DNA of 64,000 nt from an uncultured Psychroserpens sp. (GTDB lineage Bacteria > Bacteroidota > Bacteroidia > Flavobacteriales > Flavobacteriaceae). The translations under genes and the position numbers were made by a program. Positions 1-9,148 of this stretch are shown here, one piece after another. Each line of letters starts with the position of its first letter. The first letter of the stretch is position 1. Location: positions 124,001 through 188,000 of the forward strand of contig NZ_CANNDQ010000001.1 in NCBI RefSeq assembly GCF_947503375.1. Direction: 5' to 3'. The notes below the pieces were generated by a model. That model was not told the origin of the DNA, did no database searches, and worked only from the letters and a program-made list of their open reading frames with translations.

Positions 1-2559
1 AGTCGCTGTAGGCTTATAATTTTTAATGGTAGGACTGTAAGATACATCTGTATTAAACACCCATTTTGAAGCGCCTTCTAATTCTTCGGTCTCTCTATCA
101 AATGCAGTACCAAACGTGCCTGAAATATCTTCTAGATCTTGCTCTGTAAACGTATATGATCCATTGAACCCAAAACCTAAAATTGGCTTTCCGTCTTCAT
201 CAACAGTTATATTTTTGCGTAATTCTAATTCTAAACCATATACATCTGCTTTTTCTCCAGTTCTAAAATAACGTTGAGTACCTGTTGCGTCAGCAGCAAC
301 AACTCTATTGATAGGATCGTTAATACGTTTTGCAAAAGCACCTAAGGACACAACTTCTCCTTGCTCTAAAAACCATTCGTATTTTAGGTCTAAATTGTAG
401 ATTTCAGAATAGGTTGGACCATTACCATCTGCGCCACCTAATAGATCTGGGTTACCACCATATCGCACAGTTACATCTTCATAAACAAATGGTGCAACTT
501 CTTTAAATTCAGGCAAAGATGCAGTTTTACTTAATGCCAATCTCAAGTTAGAATCTTCAGTCAAGGCATATTTAATGTTCAAACTTGGTAAGAATAAATT
601 TTCATAAACATCTCTGAATCCTGGGTCATCTTGTCTAATGTTAATTACATCATAGGTTATATCTTGTTGGAAAGATTCTAGTCTAAGCCCTGGAACAATT
701 AACCACTTCTCTCCTAATGTGATTTCTGCATTAATATAACCTGCATGAATATTTAACTGTCCGTTATAGATATTTTCAGGTAAGCCAGGTCTATTTGTGT
801 TTCCAATAGCGTTATTGATTGGATTTAAAACAGACAAGTTGTACAAACCTGATCCATCAGGAATATTAAGGTTACTTACATCAAAAATCGTATTGAAGTT
901 ATTTACATCTAAAATAGGTGTAGCGTCTCTATTTACAATATCATAACCATATCTGATACTAGAAAAGCTTCTTTCTTTTGTTCTACCGTTATAGCCAAAA
1001 TTGATTTTTACCTTTTCTGTAAGCGTATGCTCTAGATTAATAAAGCTATTATACTCATCGTCTTCAATGTTTTGGAAAAAACGCTGGTTATCAAAAGGAA
1101 TATTGGTATAAAAAACTGGATTTGTATTTGGATCACTATCTAAAGCAAACTGATAGTTTTCTAAACTGATACGCTTTCTATCTGGCTCATCTGAGAATAC
1201 TTTATTGTAACCAATTCCCCAATCTAGTTCCCATTTTTCATTTGTTGATCTATGATTTCCTAAAAATTGATTTACATGTACGCGATCTTGGTTGAATTGC
1301 ACGTTCATTGTATAGAAACCAATATCTCTTGGATCTACACTAGCAATACCATCTCTATTGAATCCTTCCCCTTGTGTACCATAATAGCCAACCTCATCAC
1401 TTGAGCTATTAATGAACAAAGAGCTATAGGTGATCTTATTATAATTATCTATTTTAAAAATAGCGTTCAATAATGCTGTTGTTGTTGTAGAATATTGATA
1501 TTCTTCAACGTTAGGGAAATCTACTTTTAAGACATTCGTAAAATCTCTAGCAACGCCTTCTCTGTATTGAGAGCCATTAGAAAAACTCGCTGTTGCAAAA
1601 AGACTTAATCGTGTATCTTCATCAAAACTGTAAGAGTAACCTCCTTCAACAGCTCCATTAAAATTAATCTGGCCGTCAAACTCTTGCGGATCGACACCAT
1701 GAGATAAGACTACAGCAAAAGGATTGTTGTCATACCTGTTGTAAAATCCAAAAAAACTTGGCCCTTCACTTCTAACAAAATCTTCACCAATAGCATTAAT
1801 ATTAACACCAGAACCTAAACTAATATTAAAAAAGCCATCTCCTGTATATTCTTTAGAGTTTATATTTACATTTCCAGCAGCAAAATCACCATAAAATGAA
1901 GGGGTATATGCTTTGCTAACAGAAATGTTTTCAATAATATCTGTTGAAAATAAATCTAAGTCAATATTCTTCTTGTTAACATCTGTAGAAGGAAGTGATA
2001 GATTATTCATCGTCGTATTTTGATACCTATCTCCTAAACCTCTTACATACACATTACTTGATCCACTCTGTTTAGAAATACCTGATATTTTAGATACAGC
2101 TTCACCTGCGTCTCCAACACCTTTTCTTGATAATTCTTCAGCACCAATACTCTGTTTTATCTCAACAGCCTTCTTTTGATCTAATAATAAGGCAGCTTCA
2201 CTTTCTTTTCGAGTGGTAGTTGTAATGACTACTTCATCAAGTGAAGCAGCACTAGCTCCCATAGTAACATTTACTTCTGTAACCTTTCCTGCTACAACTT
2301 CTACCGAAATTTCTTGAGTTTCATAACCTACAAAGCTATATACTAAAACGTAGCTCCCTGGAGCAAGCTCATCAAAACCATATAACCCATCAATATCAGA
2401 GGTCGTCCCCATTGTAGTGCCTTTAATTAATATATTACCAAAAGCTAAAGGTTCGTTATTGTATTCTTTATCAATTAATTTTCCTACTATAGACCCAGTT
2501 CCTTGGCTATAAACGAAAGATGTAAAAAACAATATAATTAATAATGTGAGTGTTCTCAT
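1..2559 (-). CDS. TonB-dependent outer membrane receptor with carboxypeptidase-like N-domain (partial, C-terminus beyond window)
   Basis: Reading the minus strand from the ATG at 2557-2559 gives 853 uninterrupted codons running off the left edge. Residues 1-19 are a signal peptide (MRTLTLLIILFFTSFVYSQ). Residues about 22-105 form a carboxypeptidase-regulatory-like beta-sandwich ending in SFVGYETQEISVEV. A plug domain follows (about 120-230, with VYVRGLGDRYQNTTMNNL), then outer-membrane beta-barrel strands rich in aromatic residues. Such receptors import substrates across the outer membrane using TonB energy. The substrate cannot be read from the sequence and no SusD partner is visible. A possible promoter (TTG-17-TTTCTTTG on the minus strand) lies at 2582-2609. 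The family assignment is firm; the specificity is unknown. Confidence 0.93.
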   Translation of the reverse strand, partial: MRTLTLLIILFFTSFVYSQGTGSIVGKLIDKEYNNEPLAFGNILIKGTTMGTTSDIDGLYGFDELAPGSYVLVYSFVGYETQEISVEVVAGKVTEVNVTMGASAASLDEVVITTTTRKESEAALLLDQKKAVEIKQSIGAEELSRKGVGDAGEAVSKISGISKQSGSSNVYVRGLGDRYQNTTMNNLSLPSTDVNKKNIDLDLFSTDIIENISVSKAYTPSFYGDFAAGNVNINSKEYTGDGFFNISLGSGVNINAIGEDFVRSEGPSFFGFYNRYDNNPFAVVLSHGVDPQEFDGQINFNGAVEGGYSYSFDEDTRLSLFATASFSNGSQYREGVARDFTNVLKVDFPNVEEYQYSTTTTALLNAIFKIDNYNKITYSSLFINSSSDEVGYYGTQGEGFNRDGIASVDPRDIGFYTMNVQFNQDRVHVNQFLGNHRSTNEKWELDWGIGYNKVFSDEPDRKRISLENYQFALDSDPNTNPVFYTNIPFDNQRFFQNIEDDEYNSFINLEHTLTEKVKINFGYNGRTKERSFSSIRYGYDIVNRDATPILDVNNFNTIFDVSNLNIPDGSGLYNLSVLNPINNAIGNTNRPGLPENIYNGQLNIHAGYINAEITLGEKWLIVPGLRLESFQQDITYDVINIRQDDPGFRDVYENLFLPSLNIKYALTEDSNLRLALSKTASLPEFKEVAPFVYEDVTVRYGGNPDLLGGADGNGPTYSEIYNLDLKYEWFLEQGEVVSLGAFAKRINDPINRVVAADATGTQRYFRTGEKADVYGLELELRKNITVDEDGKPILGFGFNGSYTFTEQDLEDISGTFGTAFDRETEELEGASKWVFNTDVSYSPTIKNYKPTAT

Positions 2560-2737
2560 TAGTTGATTAAATTTATTGCTGCAAAGAAACCCTCATAGTG
2601 TAAAGTCAAGGTTAATATGAAGTTAAACCTAAGTGATAAAAAAGTTATCTCAATGTTACCTGTTCGGTATTTTTTTGTGATATAGAAACAATAATTTAAC
2701 ATTGAAATGCTATCTTGCACAGGCTTAAACTTTTACT

Positions 2738-4081
2738 ATGATTTGGGAACAATTACTATCGTTAAAACGCTTTGGAGACACGCATAAAAGACTACGAAAA
2801 GAACAGGATGAAACCCGTTTAGGGTTTGAAGTAGACTACGATAGAGTTATTTTTTCTTCAGAATTTAGAAGCCTACAAGATAAGACTCAAGTGATTCCTT
2901 TATCTGAAACAGATTTTGTTCATACACGTCTTACTCATAGCTTAGAAGTGAGTGTTGTTGGTAGATCTCTAGGACGAAAAGTTGGTCAAAAATTATTAGA
3001 AAAATACCCACATCTAAAAGACACATTAGGTTATCGTGCTAATGATTTTGGAACCATTGTTGCAGCAGCAGCTTTGGCTCATGACATTGGAAATCCGCCT
3101 TTTGGACATAGTGGTGAAAAAGCTATTGGAGAGTTTTTTAAAACAGGAAATGGCAAACAATTCAAAAGCCAATTAACTGATAAACAGTATCAAGACCTTT
3201 GTGATTTTGAAGGTAACGCTAATGGGTTTAAAATTCTAACGGAAAGTAGACATGGTAGAGAAGGAGGACTACGACTTAGCTATGCTACTCTTGGAGCATT
3301 CATGAAGTATCCAAAAGAATCCTTGCCAAAAAAACCTACAACTCACATTGCAGATAAAAAATATGGCTTCTTTCAGAGCGAAAAAGAAGTGTTTATTGAT
3401 ATTGCCAAAGAATTAGGGCTAATAAAACGCGGAAATATTAAAGATTTAAGTTTTTGCAGACATCCTTTGGCTTATCTTGTTGAAGCTGCTGATGACATCT
3501 GTTACACGATTATTGATTTTGAAGACGGTATAAATCTTGGACTTATTCAAGAAGAATATGCGCTTGAATATTTAATAAATTTAGTGAGAGATACAATAGA
3601 TATAAATAAATACAATTTACTATCTAATACTCAAGATAGAGTAAGTTATTTAAGGGCTTTAGCCATAAATACGTTAATCAATGAAGCTGTAGAACTATTT
3701 ATGACGCATGAAGCTGATATTTTAGAAGGTTCATTTTCAAAAGCGCTTTTAGATAATAGCAAATATGAGGCTCAAATAAAAGACATCATAAAATTAAGCA
3801 TTGAGAATATCTACCAATCAAAAGATGTGATTGATAAAGAAATTGCTGGTTTCAAAGTGATTAACGAACTACTAAACATCTTTACAGCATCTATTTCAAA
3901 TAACTTTCTAGGTGAATTATCAAATTTTGACCGATTAGTATTGAAAGTTTTACCTAAAAGTTTAGATATAAACAAGAATACGTTATATGAGAACTTATTA
4001 GCTAGTTGTTTTTATGTCTCTAAGTTATCTGACAAGAATGCCATTTTAACATATAACAAGTTTAAAGGAAACCTCTTGTAA
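2738..4081 (+). CDS. dgt: Deoxyguanosinetriphosphate triphosphohydrolase (dGTPase)
   Basis: A 447-residue HD-superfamily protein. The metal-binding HD residues are visible: H67 in THSLEVS, H115-D116 in AHDIGNPPFGH, and a later D in VEAADDICY. The N-terminal FRSLQDKTQV stretch is characteristic of bacterial dGTPases. The enzyme cleaves dGTP to deoxyguanosine and triphosphate and helps balance dNTP pools in the cytoplasm. It stands alone between the divergent TonB receptor gene and a small ORF, and two A/T-rich hairpins follow its stop. The length fits the Dgt type 2-like subfamily. The alternative is a closely related dNTPase with broader substrate use. Confidence 0.9.
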   Translation: MIWEQLLSLKRFGDTHKRLRKEQDETRLGFEVDYDRVIFSSEFRSLQDKTQVIPLSETDFVHTRLTHSLEVSVVGRSLGRKVGQKLLEKYPHLKDTLGYRANDFGTIVAAAALAHDIGNPPFGHSGEKAIGEFFKTGNGKQFKSQLTDKQYQDLCDFEGNANGFKILTESRHGREGGLRLSYATLGAFMKYPKESLPKKPTTHIADKKYGFFQSEKEVFIDIAKELGLIKRGNIKDLSFCRHPLAYLVEAADDICYTIIDFEDGINLGLIQEEYALEYLINLVRDTIDINKYNLLSNTQDRVSYLRALAINTLINEAVELFMTHEADILEGSFSKALLDNSKYEAQIKDIIKLSIENIYQSKDVIDKEIAGFKVINELLNIFTASISNNFLGELSNFDRLVLKVLPKSLDINKNTLYENLLASCFYVSKLSDKNAILTYNKFKGNLL

Positions 4082-4087
4082 AAAATA

Positions 4088-4150
4088 AAAACTATAAAAA
4101 ATTATAGTTTTAACACTAAACTTGTTAATATTAGTGTTAATAATTTTTCT
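4088..4150 (+). terminator. Two tandem hairpins downstream of dgt
   Basis: Stem one is AAAACTATA (4088-4096) with TATAGTTTT (4103-4111). Stem two is TTAACACTAA (4110-4119) with TTAGTGTTAA (4131-4140), followed by a T-rich tract. The stems are AT-rich, so terminator strength is uncertain. Confidence 0.5.
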
Positions 4151-4253
4151 TAAATTAAAGAAAACTTCATCAAATAAACATCACTTTTGTGAACGAAGAA
4201 AGATAAGGAAACTCCAACAACTCTTTTTTATTTAATGCATTTCATCGATTAAA

Positions 4254-4284
4254 TTTGTGTTTAATCGCTATTTAAGTATATTTG
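4254..4284 (+). promoter_or_regulatory. Bacteroidota promoter for the 57-aa ORF
   Basis: A TTTG at 4254-4257 is followed after exactly 19 bp by TATATTTG at 4277-4284, matching the TTTG / TAnnTTTG consensus of Bacteroidota sigma-A promoters. The predicted transcription start is near 4289, about 25 bp upstream of the ATG at 4314. Confidence 0.65.
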
Positions 4285-4313
4285 TTATAACCATAATCTA
4301 AAAGCCTACCGTA

Positions 4314-4487
4314 ATGAAGAAAAATATCTTAGGTGCACTAGTTATCTTTTTTGTGACTCTAGCTTTCTTGCTAATGATAGATGATATCACCAACAGTAAA
4401 ACACCTGAATATCAAAATACTGTTGAAGTCTATGAAGCTGATGAACAGCCTGATATGGCTACTACTGATCTAGAGAACGAAGAATAG
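4314..4487 (+). CDS. Small membrane-anchored or secreted protein, 57 aa
   Basis: The ATG at 4314 opens a 57-codon frame beginning MKKNILGALVIFFVTLAFLL, a positively charged start followed by one hydrophobic span. The rest is an acidic, Glu/Asp-rich tail ending in DLENEE. A consensus promoter (4254-4284) sits about 30 bp upstream, which is the main reason to believe it is expressed. Its last 26 bp overlap the 3' end of dxs on the opposite strand. I recognise no family. The protein would sit in the inner membrane with an acidic tail outside, or be exported. No neighbour suggests a function. Confidence 0.6.
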   Translation: MKKNILGALVIFFVTLAFLLMIDDITNSKTPEYQNTVEVYEADEQPDMATTDLENEE

Positions 4488-6240
4488 CTCTTATTTTTTC
4501 ACTTATACTTAACACATCCAATTTTAAGGATTCTTGCAATTCGGTTTTTGAGCCATGCTCAATAAATACATCAGATATTCCCAAAGTTTCAATGGTACTT
4601 AAATAATTGTACTTAGAAGCAAACTCTAATATCGCAGTTCCGAAACCTCCAATTTGTACGCCATCTTCAAGAGTAACAATATATGAATGCGTTTTGAATA
4701 TTTCATGCAACAAAGCTAGATCCAATGGTTTTATGAATCGCATATCGTAATGTGAAATAGCTTCCGAATGATTCAATTCAGAAATAGCTTCTGTAATATC
4801 ATTGGCTACAGTACCAACAGTTAAAACCGCTAAAGCATGTCCTTTTTGTAACTGAACCCCTTTTCCAATCTCGATTTTTGAAAACGGTTGTTTCCAGTCT
4901 AAAATATGTCCTCTACCTCTTGGGTAACGTATGGCAATAGGCTTGTTGAGATTTAGCTGAGCTGTGAACATGATATTTCGCAGTTCAATTTCATTTCTAG
5001 GTGCAAAAATGATCAAATTCGGAACACATCTTAAATAAGCCAAATCAAAAACGCCATGATGTGTTGCACCATCTTCGCCAACTAATCCAGCACGATCCAA
5101 ACAAAAAATAACAGGAAGATTTTGTAATGCGACATCATGAATAACTTGATCATAAGCGCGCTGTAAAAAAGTAGAATAAATATTACAAAATGGGATTAAT
5201 CCTTGTGTCGCCATTCCTGCAGCTAAAGTTACAGCATGTTGCTCTGCAATACCTACATCAAAAGCACGCTCTGGAATTTGCTCCATCATAAACTTTAAAG
5301 AACTACCTGTAGGCATTGCTGGTGTAATACCAACGATACGTTTATTTTTCTTAGCTAATTCAACAAGAGTTACTCCAAAAACATCTTGAAATTTAGGCGC
5401 TTGATCGCTAACATTCTTTGGGATTATATCACCTGTAACCGAATCAAATTTTCCAGGAGCGTGATATTTAACCTGGTCAGCTTCAGCTTGTTTTAAACCT
5501 TTTCCCTTAGTAGTAATTACGTGTAAGAATTTAGGTCCTTTAACCGTCTTTAATCGTTTTAATTCTGAAATTAGAGCAGATAAATCATGACCATCAATTG
5601 GACCTGAATAATCAAAATTAAGCGCTTCAAAGATGTTATCTTGCTTTTCTTTTCCTTTTTTAACATTGGTCAAATACTGTTTCAATGCTCCTACACTTGG
5701 ATCAATACCAATAGCATTGTCATTTAAAATAACTAGTAGATTTGCATCAGTAACACCTGCATGATTCAACCCTTCAAAAGCCATTCCGCTAGCAATAGAA
5801 GCATCACCGATAACAGCAATATGATGTTTATCTTCGTCATTTAGTTGCGATGCAATAGCCATTCCTAAAGCTGCAGATATAGAGGTTGATGAATGGCCTA
5901 CACCAAACGTATCGTAAGTACTTTCTGCTCGTTTTGGAAATCCACTTACACCACCAAGTTGCCTATTTGTATGAAAAATAGTTTTTCGCCCAGTTATAAT
6001 TTTATGACCATAGGCTTGATGACCTACATCCCAAACTAAAAGGTCTTCTGGTGTATTAAACACATAATGCAACGCAAGAGTTAACTCTACAACACCTAAA
6101 CTTGCCCCTAAATGTCCTTCTTTAGTGGCCACAATATTAATAATAAACTCACGCAACTCTTGGGCAAGTTGAAGTAGTTGGTCTTGATCTAGTTGTCTTA
6201 GATCTGATGGTAAGTTGATATGGTCTAACAAATTTTTCAT
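4462..6240 (-). CDS. dxs: 1-deoxy-D-xylulose-5-phosphate synthase
   Basis: A 592-residue transketolase-like enzyme that condenses pyruvate and glyceraldehyde 3-phosphate to DXP, the first step of the MEP isoprenoid pathway. Visible signatures are GHLGASLGVVELTLALHYVF near the N-terminus, DVGHQAYGHKI, the thiamine-diphosphate motif GDASIASGMAFE...NDN (most homologues have GDGA), and DRAGLVGEDGATHHG in the pyrimidine-binding domain. The protein is slightly shorter than the usual 610-640 residues but all domains are present. The ATG at 6240 lies only 7 bp from a TACATTTG -7 element, so the mRNA would have almost no leader. It supplies precursors for the polyprenyl synthase at 17.9 kb. Confidence 0.96.
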   Translation of the reverse strand: MKNLLDHINLPSDLRQLDQDQLLQLAQELREFIINIVATKEGHLGASLGVVELTLALHYVFNTPEDLLVWDVGHQAYGHKIITGRKTIFHTNRQLGGVSGFPKRAESTYDTFGVGHSSTSISAALGMAIASQLNDEDKHHIAVIGDASIASGMAFEGLNHAGVTDANLLVILNDNAIGIDPSVGALKQYLTNVKKGKEKQDNIFEALNFDYSGPIDGHDLSALISELKRLKTVKGPKFLHVITTKGKGLKQAEADQVKYHAPGKFDSVTGDIIPKNVSDQAPKFQDVFGVTLVELAKKNKRIVGITPAMPTGSSLKFMMEQIPERAFDVGIAEQHAVTLAAGMATQGLIPFCNIYSTFLQRAYDQVIHDVALQNLPVIFCLDRAGLVGEDGATHHGVFDLAYLRCVPNLIIFAPRNEIELRNIMFTAQLNLNKPIAIRYPRGRGHILDWKQPFSKIEIGKGVQLQKGHALAVLTVGTVANDITEAISELNHSEAISHYDMRFIKPLDLALLHEIFKTHSYIVTLEDGVQIGGFGTAILEFASKYNYLSTIETLGISDVFIEHGSKTELQESLKLDVLSISEKIRAILRSLDQ

Positions 6241-6247
6241 TCAGTTA

Positions 6248-6276
6248 CAAATGTAGCATTTGAAATTGTATTTTTG
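6248..6276. promoter_or_regulatory. Back-to-back -7 elements between dxs and tadA
   Basis: On the minus strand TACATTTG (plus 6248-6255) lies 7 bp before the dxs ATG. On the plus strand TATTTTTG (6269-6276) lies 20 bp before the tadA ATG. CAAATG-TAG-CATTTG (6248-6262) is also a perfect 6-bp inverted repeat. Clear TTG -33 elements are not obvious for either. Confidence 0.45.
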
Positions 6277-6296
6277 ATTACTAATCATTGGTCTTA

Positions 6297-6746
6297 ATGG
6301 AAAATCCTTTTAACGATTCTTATTTTATGAAAAAAGCCTTGCTAGAGGCTGAAGATGCTTTTGAAAAAGGAGAAGTCCCAGTTGGTGCTGTAATTGTTAT
6401 TAATGACCGCATTATCGCTAGAGCACATAATTTAACTGAATTGTTAAACGATGTCACTGCGCATGCAGAAATGCAAGCTATTACTGCTGCTGCAAATTTT
6501 TTAGGAGGTAAATATCTAACCAACTGCACATTATATGTCACTTTAGAACCTTGTCAGATGTGTGCAGGCGCCTTATACTGGAGTCAGATTTCTAAAATTG
6601 TGTATGGTGCTAAAGATGAAAAACGTGGTTGCACAGCATTGGGAACAAAGTTGCATCCAAAAACTGAAATGATCGGTGGCATATTAGCTGACGAAGCCTC
6701 TCAGCTGATGAAGCGATTTTTTATTGAAAAGCGAAATTTGAATTAA
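6297..6746 (+). CDS. tadA: tRNA-specific adenosine deaminase (or closely related nucleoside deaminase)
   Basis: A zinc deaminase that converts A34 to inosine in the tRNA wobble position. With the ATG at 6297 it is 149 residues. It carries H56-A57-E58 (HAEMQAI) and P85-C-Q-M-C89 (PCQMCAGAL), the zinc and proton-shuttle motifs of the cytidine deaminase fold. An in-frame TTG at 6288 would add three residues, but the ATG gives the usual MENPF-type start. It is divergent from dxs. A guanine deaminase or other nucleoside deaminase is less likely, given the C-terminal KRFFIEKR. Confidence 0.88.
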   Translation: MENPFNDSYFMKKALLEAEDAFEKGEVPVGAVIVINDRIIARAHNLTELLNDVTAHAEMQAITAAANFLGGKYLTNCTLYVTLEPCQMCAGALYWSQISKIVYGAKDEKRGCTALGTKLHPKTEMIGGILADEASQLMKRFFIEKRNLN

Positions 6747-6774
6747 AAAAAACGCCTAACAAAAGTTAGGCGTT
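6745..6774 (-). terminator. Rho-independent terminator of the cold-shock gene
   Basis: AACGCCTAAC (6751-6760) pairs with GTTAGGCGTT (6765-6774). Read on the minus strand the stem is followed by TTTTTT (plus 6745-6750), so it serves the csp gene. Confidence 0.85.
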
Positions 6775-6798
6775 GAAACTGTAATAAAAGTATATCTC

Positions 6799-6990
6799 TT
6801 AGAGAACTTGCACGTTAGCGGCAACCATCCCCTTTCTTCCTTCTTCTTCTGTGTACTCTACATTATCGCCTTCACGTAACTCCACACCATTAAGGTTTGA
6901 TACGTGTACGAAAATGTCTTTTCCTGTTTCGTCGTTGGTAATGAATCCAAATCCTTTTGAATCATTGAAAAATTTAACTGTTCCAGTCAT
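6799..6990 (-). CDS. Cold-shock domain protein
   Basis: A 63-residue single cold-shock domain that binds single-stranded nucleic acid as an RNA chaperone. RNP1 is K12-G-F-G-F-I17 and RNP2 is IFVHV at 26-30. The N-terminus MTGTVKFFNDSKG is typical of flavobacterial CspA/CspB proteins. A TACCTTTG -7 box lies on the minus strand at 7019-7026, giving a leader of about 22 nt. It is a monocistronic unit with its own terminator. The length and motifs leave no serious alternative. Confidence 0.95.
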   Translation of the reverse strand: MTGTVKFFNDSKGFGFITNDETGKDIFVHVSNLNGVELREGDNVEYTEEEGRKGMVAANVQVL

Positions 6991-7018
6991 TGTAAAAAAA
7001 ATAAATATTATTAAGCCA

Positions 7019-7026
7019 CAAAGGTA
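7019..7026 (-). promoter_or_regulatory. -7 element of the cold-shock gene
   Basis: TACCTTTG on the minus strand matches TAnnTTTG. A matching TTG about 19 bp upstream is not evident. Confidence 0.45.
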
Positions 7027-7081
7027 CGTTATATAATGATGTGATGTGTTAATTAATTGTAATATTTTAAATTATTGATAA

Positions 7082-7318
7082 TCAGTATTTTTTAGATTTC
7101 TGACTTTCTCGCATTTTGTCTAGGTTTTCTTTAGTTAACATATAGTCTTTTACATTTTTGTCTTTCCATCTATAATATGCAAACATTGGAAAGGCAACCA
7201 GAAAAAGTCCCAAGACACCAAAGCCAATTAATTTTTCGGAGTACTCAACTTCTAAAACAAAGCCACATATAATACTTGCAAAAGCTGCTATAAAGCATAT
7301 AAGAATAATATATTTCAT
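7082..7318 (-). CDS. Small two-span membrane protein, 78 aa
   Basis: Two hydrophobic helices (about residues 2-22 and 31-50) are followed by a highly charged cytoplasmic-type tail ending KMRESQKSKKY. The start MKYIILICF lies only 7 bp after the stop of the CLC channel gene, so the two are probably co-transcribed. I recognise no named family. The linkage could mean an accessory role to the channel, but that is only inference. Confidence 0.75.
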   Translation of the reverse strand: MKYIILICFIAAFASIICGFVLEVEYSEKLIGFGVLGLFLVAFPMFAYYRWKDKNVKDYMLTKENLDKMRESQKSKKY

Positions 7319-7325
7319 CTCTAAT

Positions 7326-9104
7326 CTATGTCGTAAAATTAATTAATTCGCGTCTGTAAGCTGTTAGTAATTTTGATTTTGAGACAAATCCATGATAGTT
7401 CCCATCTTTAATGACAGGAAGATTCCAAGCACCAGAATCTTGAAATTTTCGCATCACTTGTTTCATTGAATCACTTTCATAATTGATATAATCTGGAGGA
7501 TTATTCATAAATGTCTCTACAGAAGTCGTTTCATATAATGATTGATCAAACATAACCGTTCTAATATCATCTAGTAAAATAATCCCTACCAAATATTTAT
7601 TTTCATCAACAACTGGAAACAAATTTCGATTAGATTTCGCAACTCCTTGATGTAACATATCGCCAAGTGACATCTCTGGATTTAGAACAGTAAAATCATG
7701 CTCTATCACATTATCGAGTTTCATTAAGGTCAAAACTGATTGATCCTTATTATGCGTTAGCAGTGCGCCTTTTTCTGCGAGTTCTTTAGTATAAATGGTA
7801 TGATCAACTGCATTCTTTGTGATAATGAATGACATTGAAACTGTAATCATCAAAGGCACAAATAGCTGGTAACCTCCTGTAATCTCTGCAATCAAAAAAA
7901 TAGCAGTTAATGGTGCATGTAAAACACCAGCAATTAATCCAGCCATTCCAATGAGTGTAAAATTAGATTCTGAAACTTGAAACCCTAGACCAATATTATT
8001 GATGATCTTAGCAACTACATTACCTAAAGCACTTCCCATGACCATAGTAGGAATAATAATTCCGCCTGCTCCACCAGCCGCAAATGTTGTTGTCATAGCA
8101 ACCGCTTTGAATATAGTGATACCAATTAGCAATGCAATAACTACCCAAATATTATCTAAATGATTATCAAAAGGGGTTTTTCCTAAAGCATGTAAATGAT
8201 TTCCATCAAGTAAATCGTTTATAAAACCAAAACCTTCACCATAAAGCGGCGGAATAAAATAGAGCATTACACCAATCGCTAATCCGCCAACAATAAGTTT
8301 TTGCCCATTAGTCTTAAACCGTTCAAAAAACTTGTAAACTGCAAAATATATCTTAGAGAAATAAATTGAAGCAATCCCAGTTCCAATGCCTAAGATGATA
8401 AAAAACAATGTATCTCTCAATGCAAAGGTAGTCGTAACATTATAATTGAATAATACTCCACTTCCAAGAAAAAAATAAGAGGTTAATACAGAGGATACTG
8501 AAGCAATTAACAAAGGTAGTAATGATGCAAAAGTAAGGTCTAAACTAAAGACTTCAACAGCAAAGATAATTGCTGCAATTGGCGACTGAAAAATAGAAGC
8601 AATTGCTCCAGCAGCAGCGCAGCCTATTAATAAGGTTCTTGTCTTTCTGTCTACACGAAATAGTTGCCCAATATTTGAACTTACTGCAGAAGCAGATGCA
8701 ATAGCTGGTCCTAATAACCCAACAGAGCCTCCAAAGCCAGCAGTTAATGGTGCTGTAATTAAAGGAAGGTATATTTTACTTTTTTTGAGTAGTCCATCTT
8801 TTTTTGATAATGAAAATAAAATACTGGGTATAGCATGCTCTACTTTTCTTTTCGACACATATTTAACAAACAAATAGACCAACCAAAGTCCAATCACAGG
8901 TAGGATAAAATAAATACTGTTTTGAGATACAATAATACTCTTTTCAAGCAACCATTCAATCCCGTAGGTAATATTCTTTATAGTTACTGAGACTAATCCA
9001 GACAATAATCCAATAAGTATCGCTAATAAAAACACAAAGTTTTTTTGCGAAATATATTTATACCGCAAAATGAGTAAGTGCTTTATTAGGTTTTGGATTG
9101 GCAT
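7326..9104 (-). CDS. CLC-family chloride channel with C-terminal CBS domain pair
   Basis: A CLC membrane protein of about 592 residues when started at the ATG at 9104, with a CBS pair after about residue 450 (VIEHDFTVLNPEMSLGDML and later FMNNPPDYINYESDSM). The helix-F motif reads FGGSVGLLGPAIA, with Leu where the gating glutamate of GxEGP normally sits. The helix-H motif reads FAVEVF, with Val at the internal proton-glutamate position. GGYQLFVP carries the ion-binding Tyr. An upstream in-frame TTG at 9131 lies in the loop of the aspS terminator and is not credible as a start. The protein probably conducts chloride or a similar anion passively, without proton coupling. Confidence 0.9.
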   Translation of the reverse strand: MPIQNLIKHLLILRYKYISQKNFVFLLAILIGLLSGLVSVTIKNITYGIEWLLEKSIIVSQNSIYFILPVIGLWLVYLFVKYVSKRKVEHAIPSILFSLSKKDGLLKKSKIYLPLITAPLTAGFGGSVGLLGPAIASASAVSSNIGQLFRVDRKTRTLLIGCAAAGAIASIFQSPIAAIIFAVEVFSLDLTFASLLPLLIASVSSVLTSYFFLGSGVLFNYNVTTTFALRDTLFFIILGIGTGIASIYFSKIYFAVYKFFERFKTNGQKLIVGGLAIGVMLYFIPPLYGEGFGFINDLLDGNHLHALGKTPFDNHLDNIWVVIALLIGITIFKAVAMTTTFAAGGAGGIIIPTMVMGSALGNVVAKIINNIGLGFQVSESNFTLIGMAGLIAGVLHAPLTAIFLIAEITGGYQLFVPLMITVSMSFIITKNAVDHTIYTKELAEKGALLTHNKDQSVLTLMKLDNVIEHDFTVLNPEMSLGDMLHQGVAKSNRNLFPVVDENKYLVGIILLDDIRTVMFDQSLYETTSVETFMNNPPDYINYESDSMKQVMRKFQDSGAWNLPVIKDGNYHGFVSKSKLLTAYRRELINFTT

Positions 9105-9114
9105 AGATAAATCT

Positions 9115-9143
9115 ACTAAAAAATCCTGCAAGAAGCAGGATTT
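9115..9143 (-). terminator. Terminator of aspS
   Basis: AAATCCTGC (9121-9129) pairs with GCAGGATTT (9135-9143), and on the minus strand the stem is followed by TTTTTT. It lies just after the aspS stop (9149) and just before the CLC ATG. Confidence 0.8.
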
Positions 9144-9148
9144 AAGTT

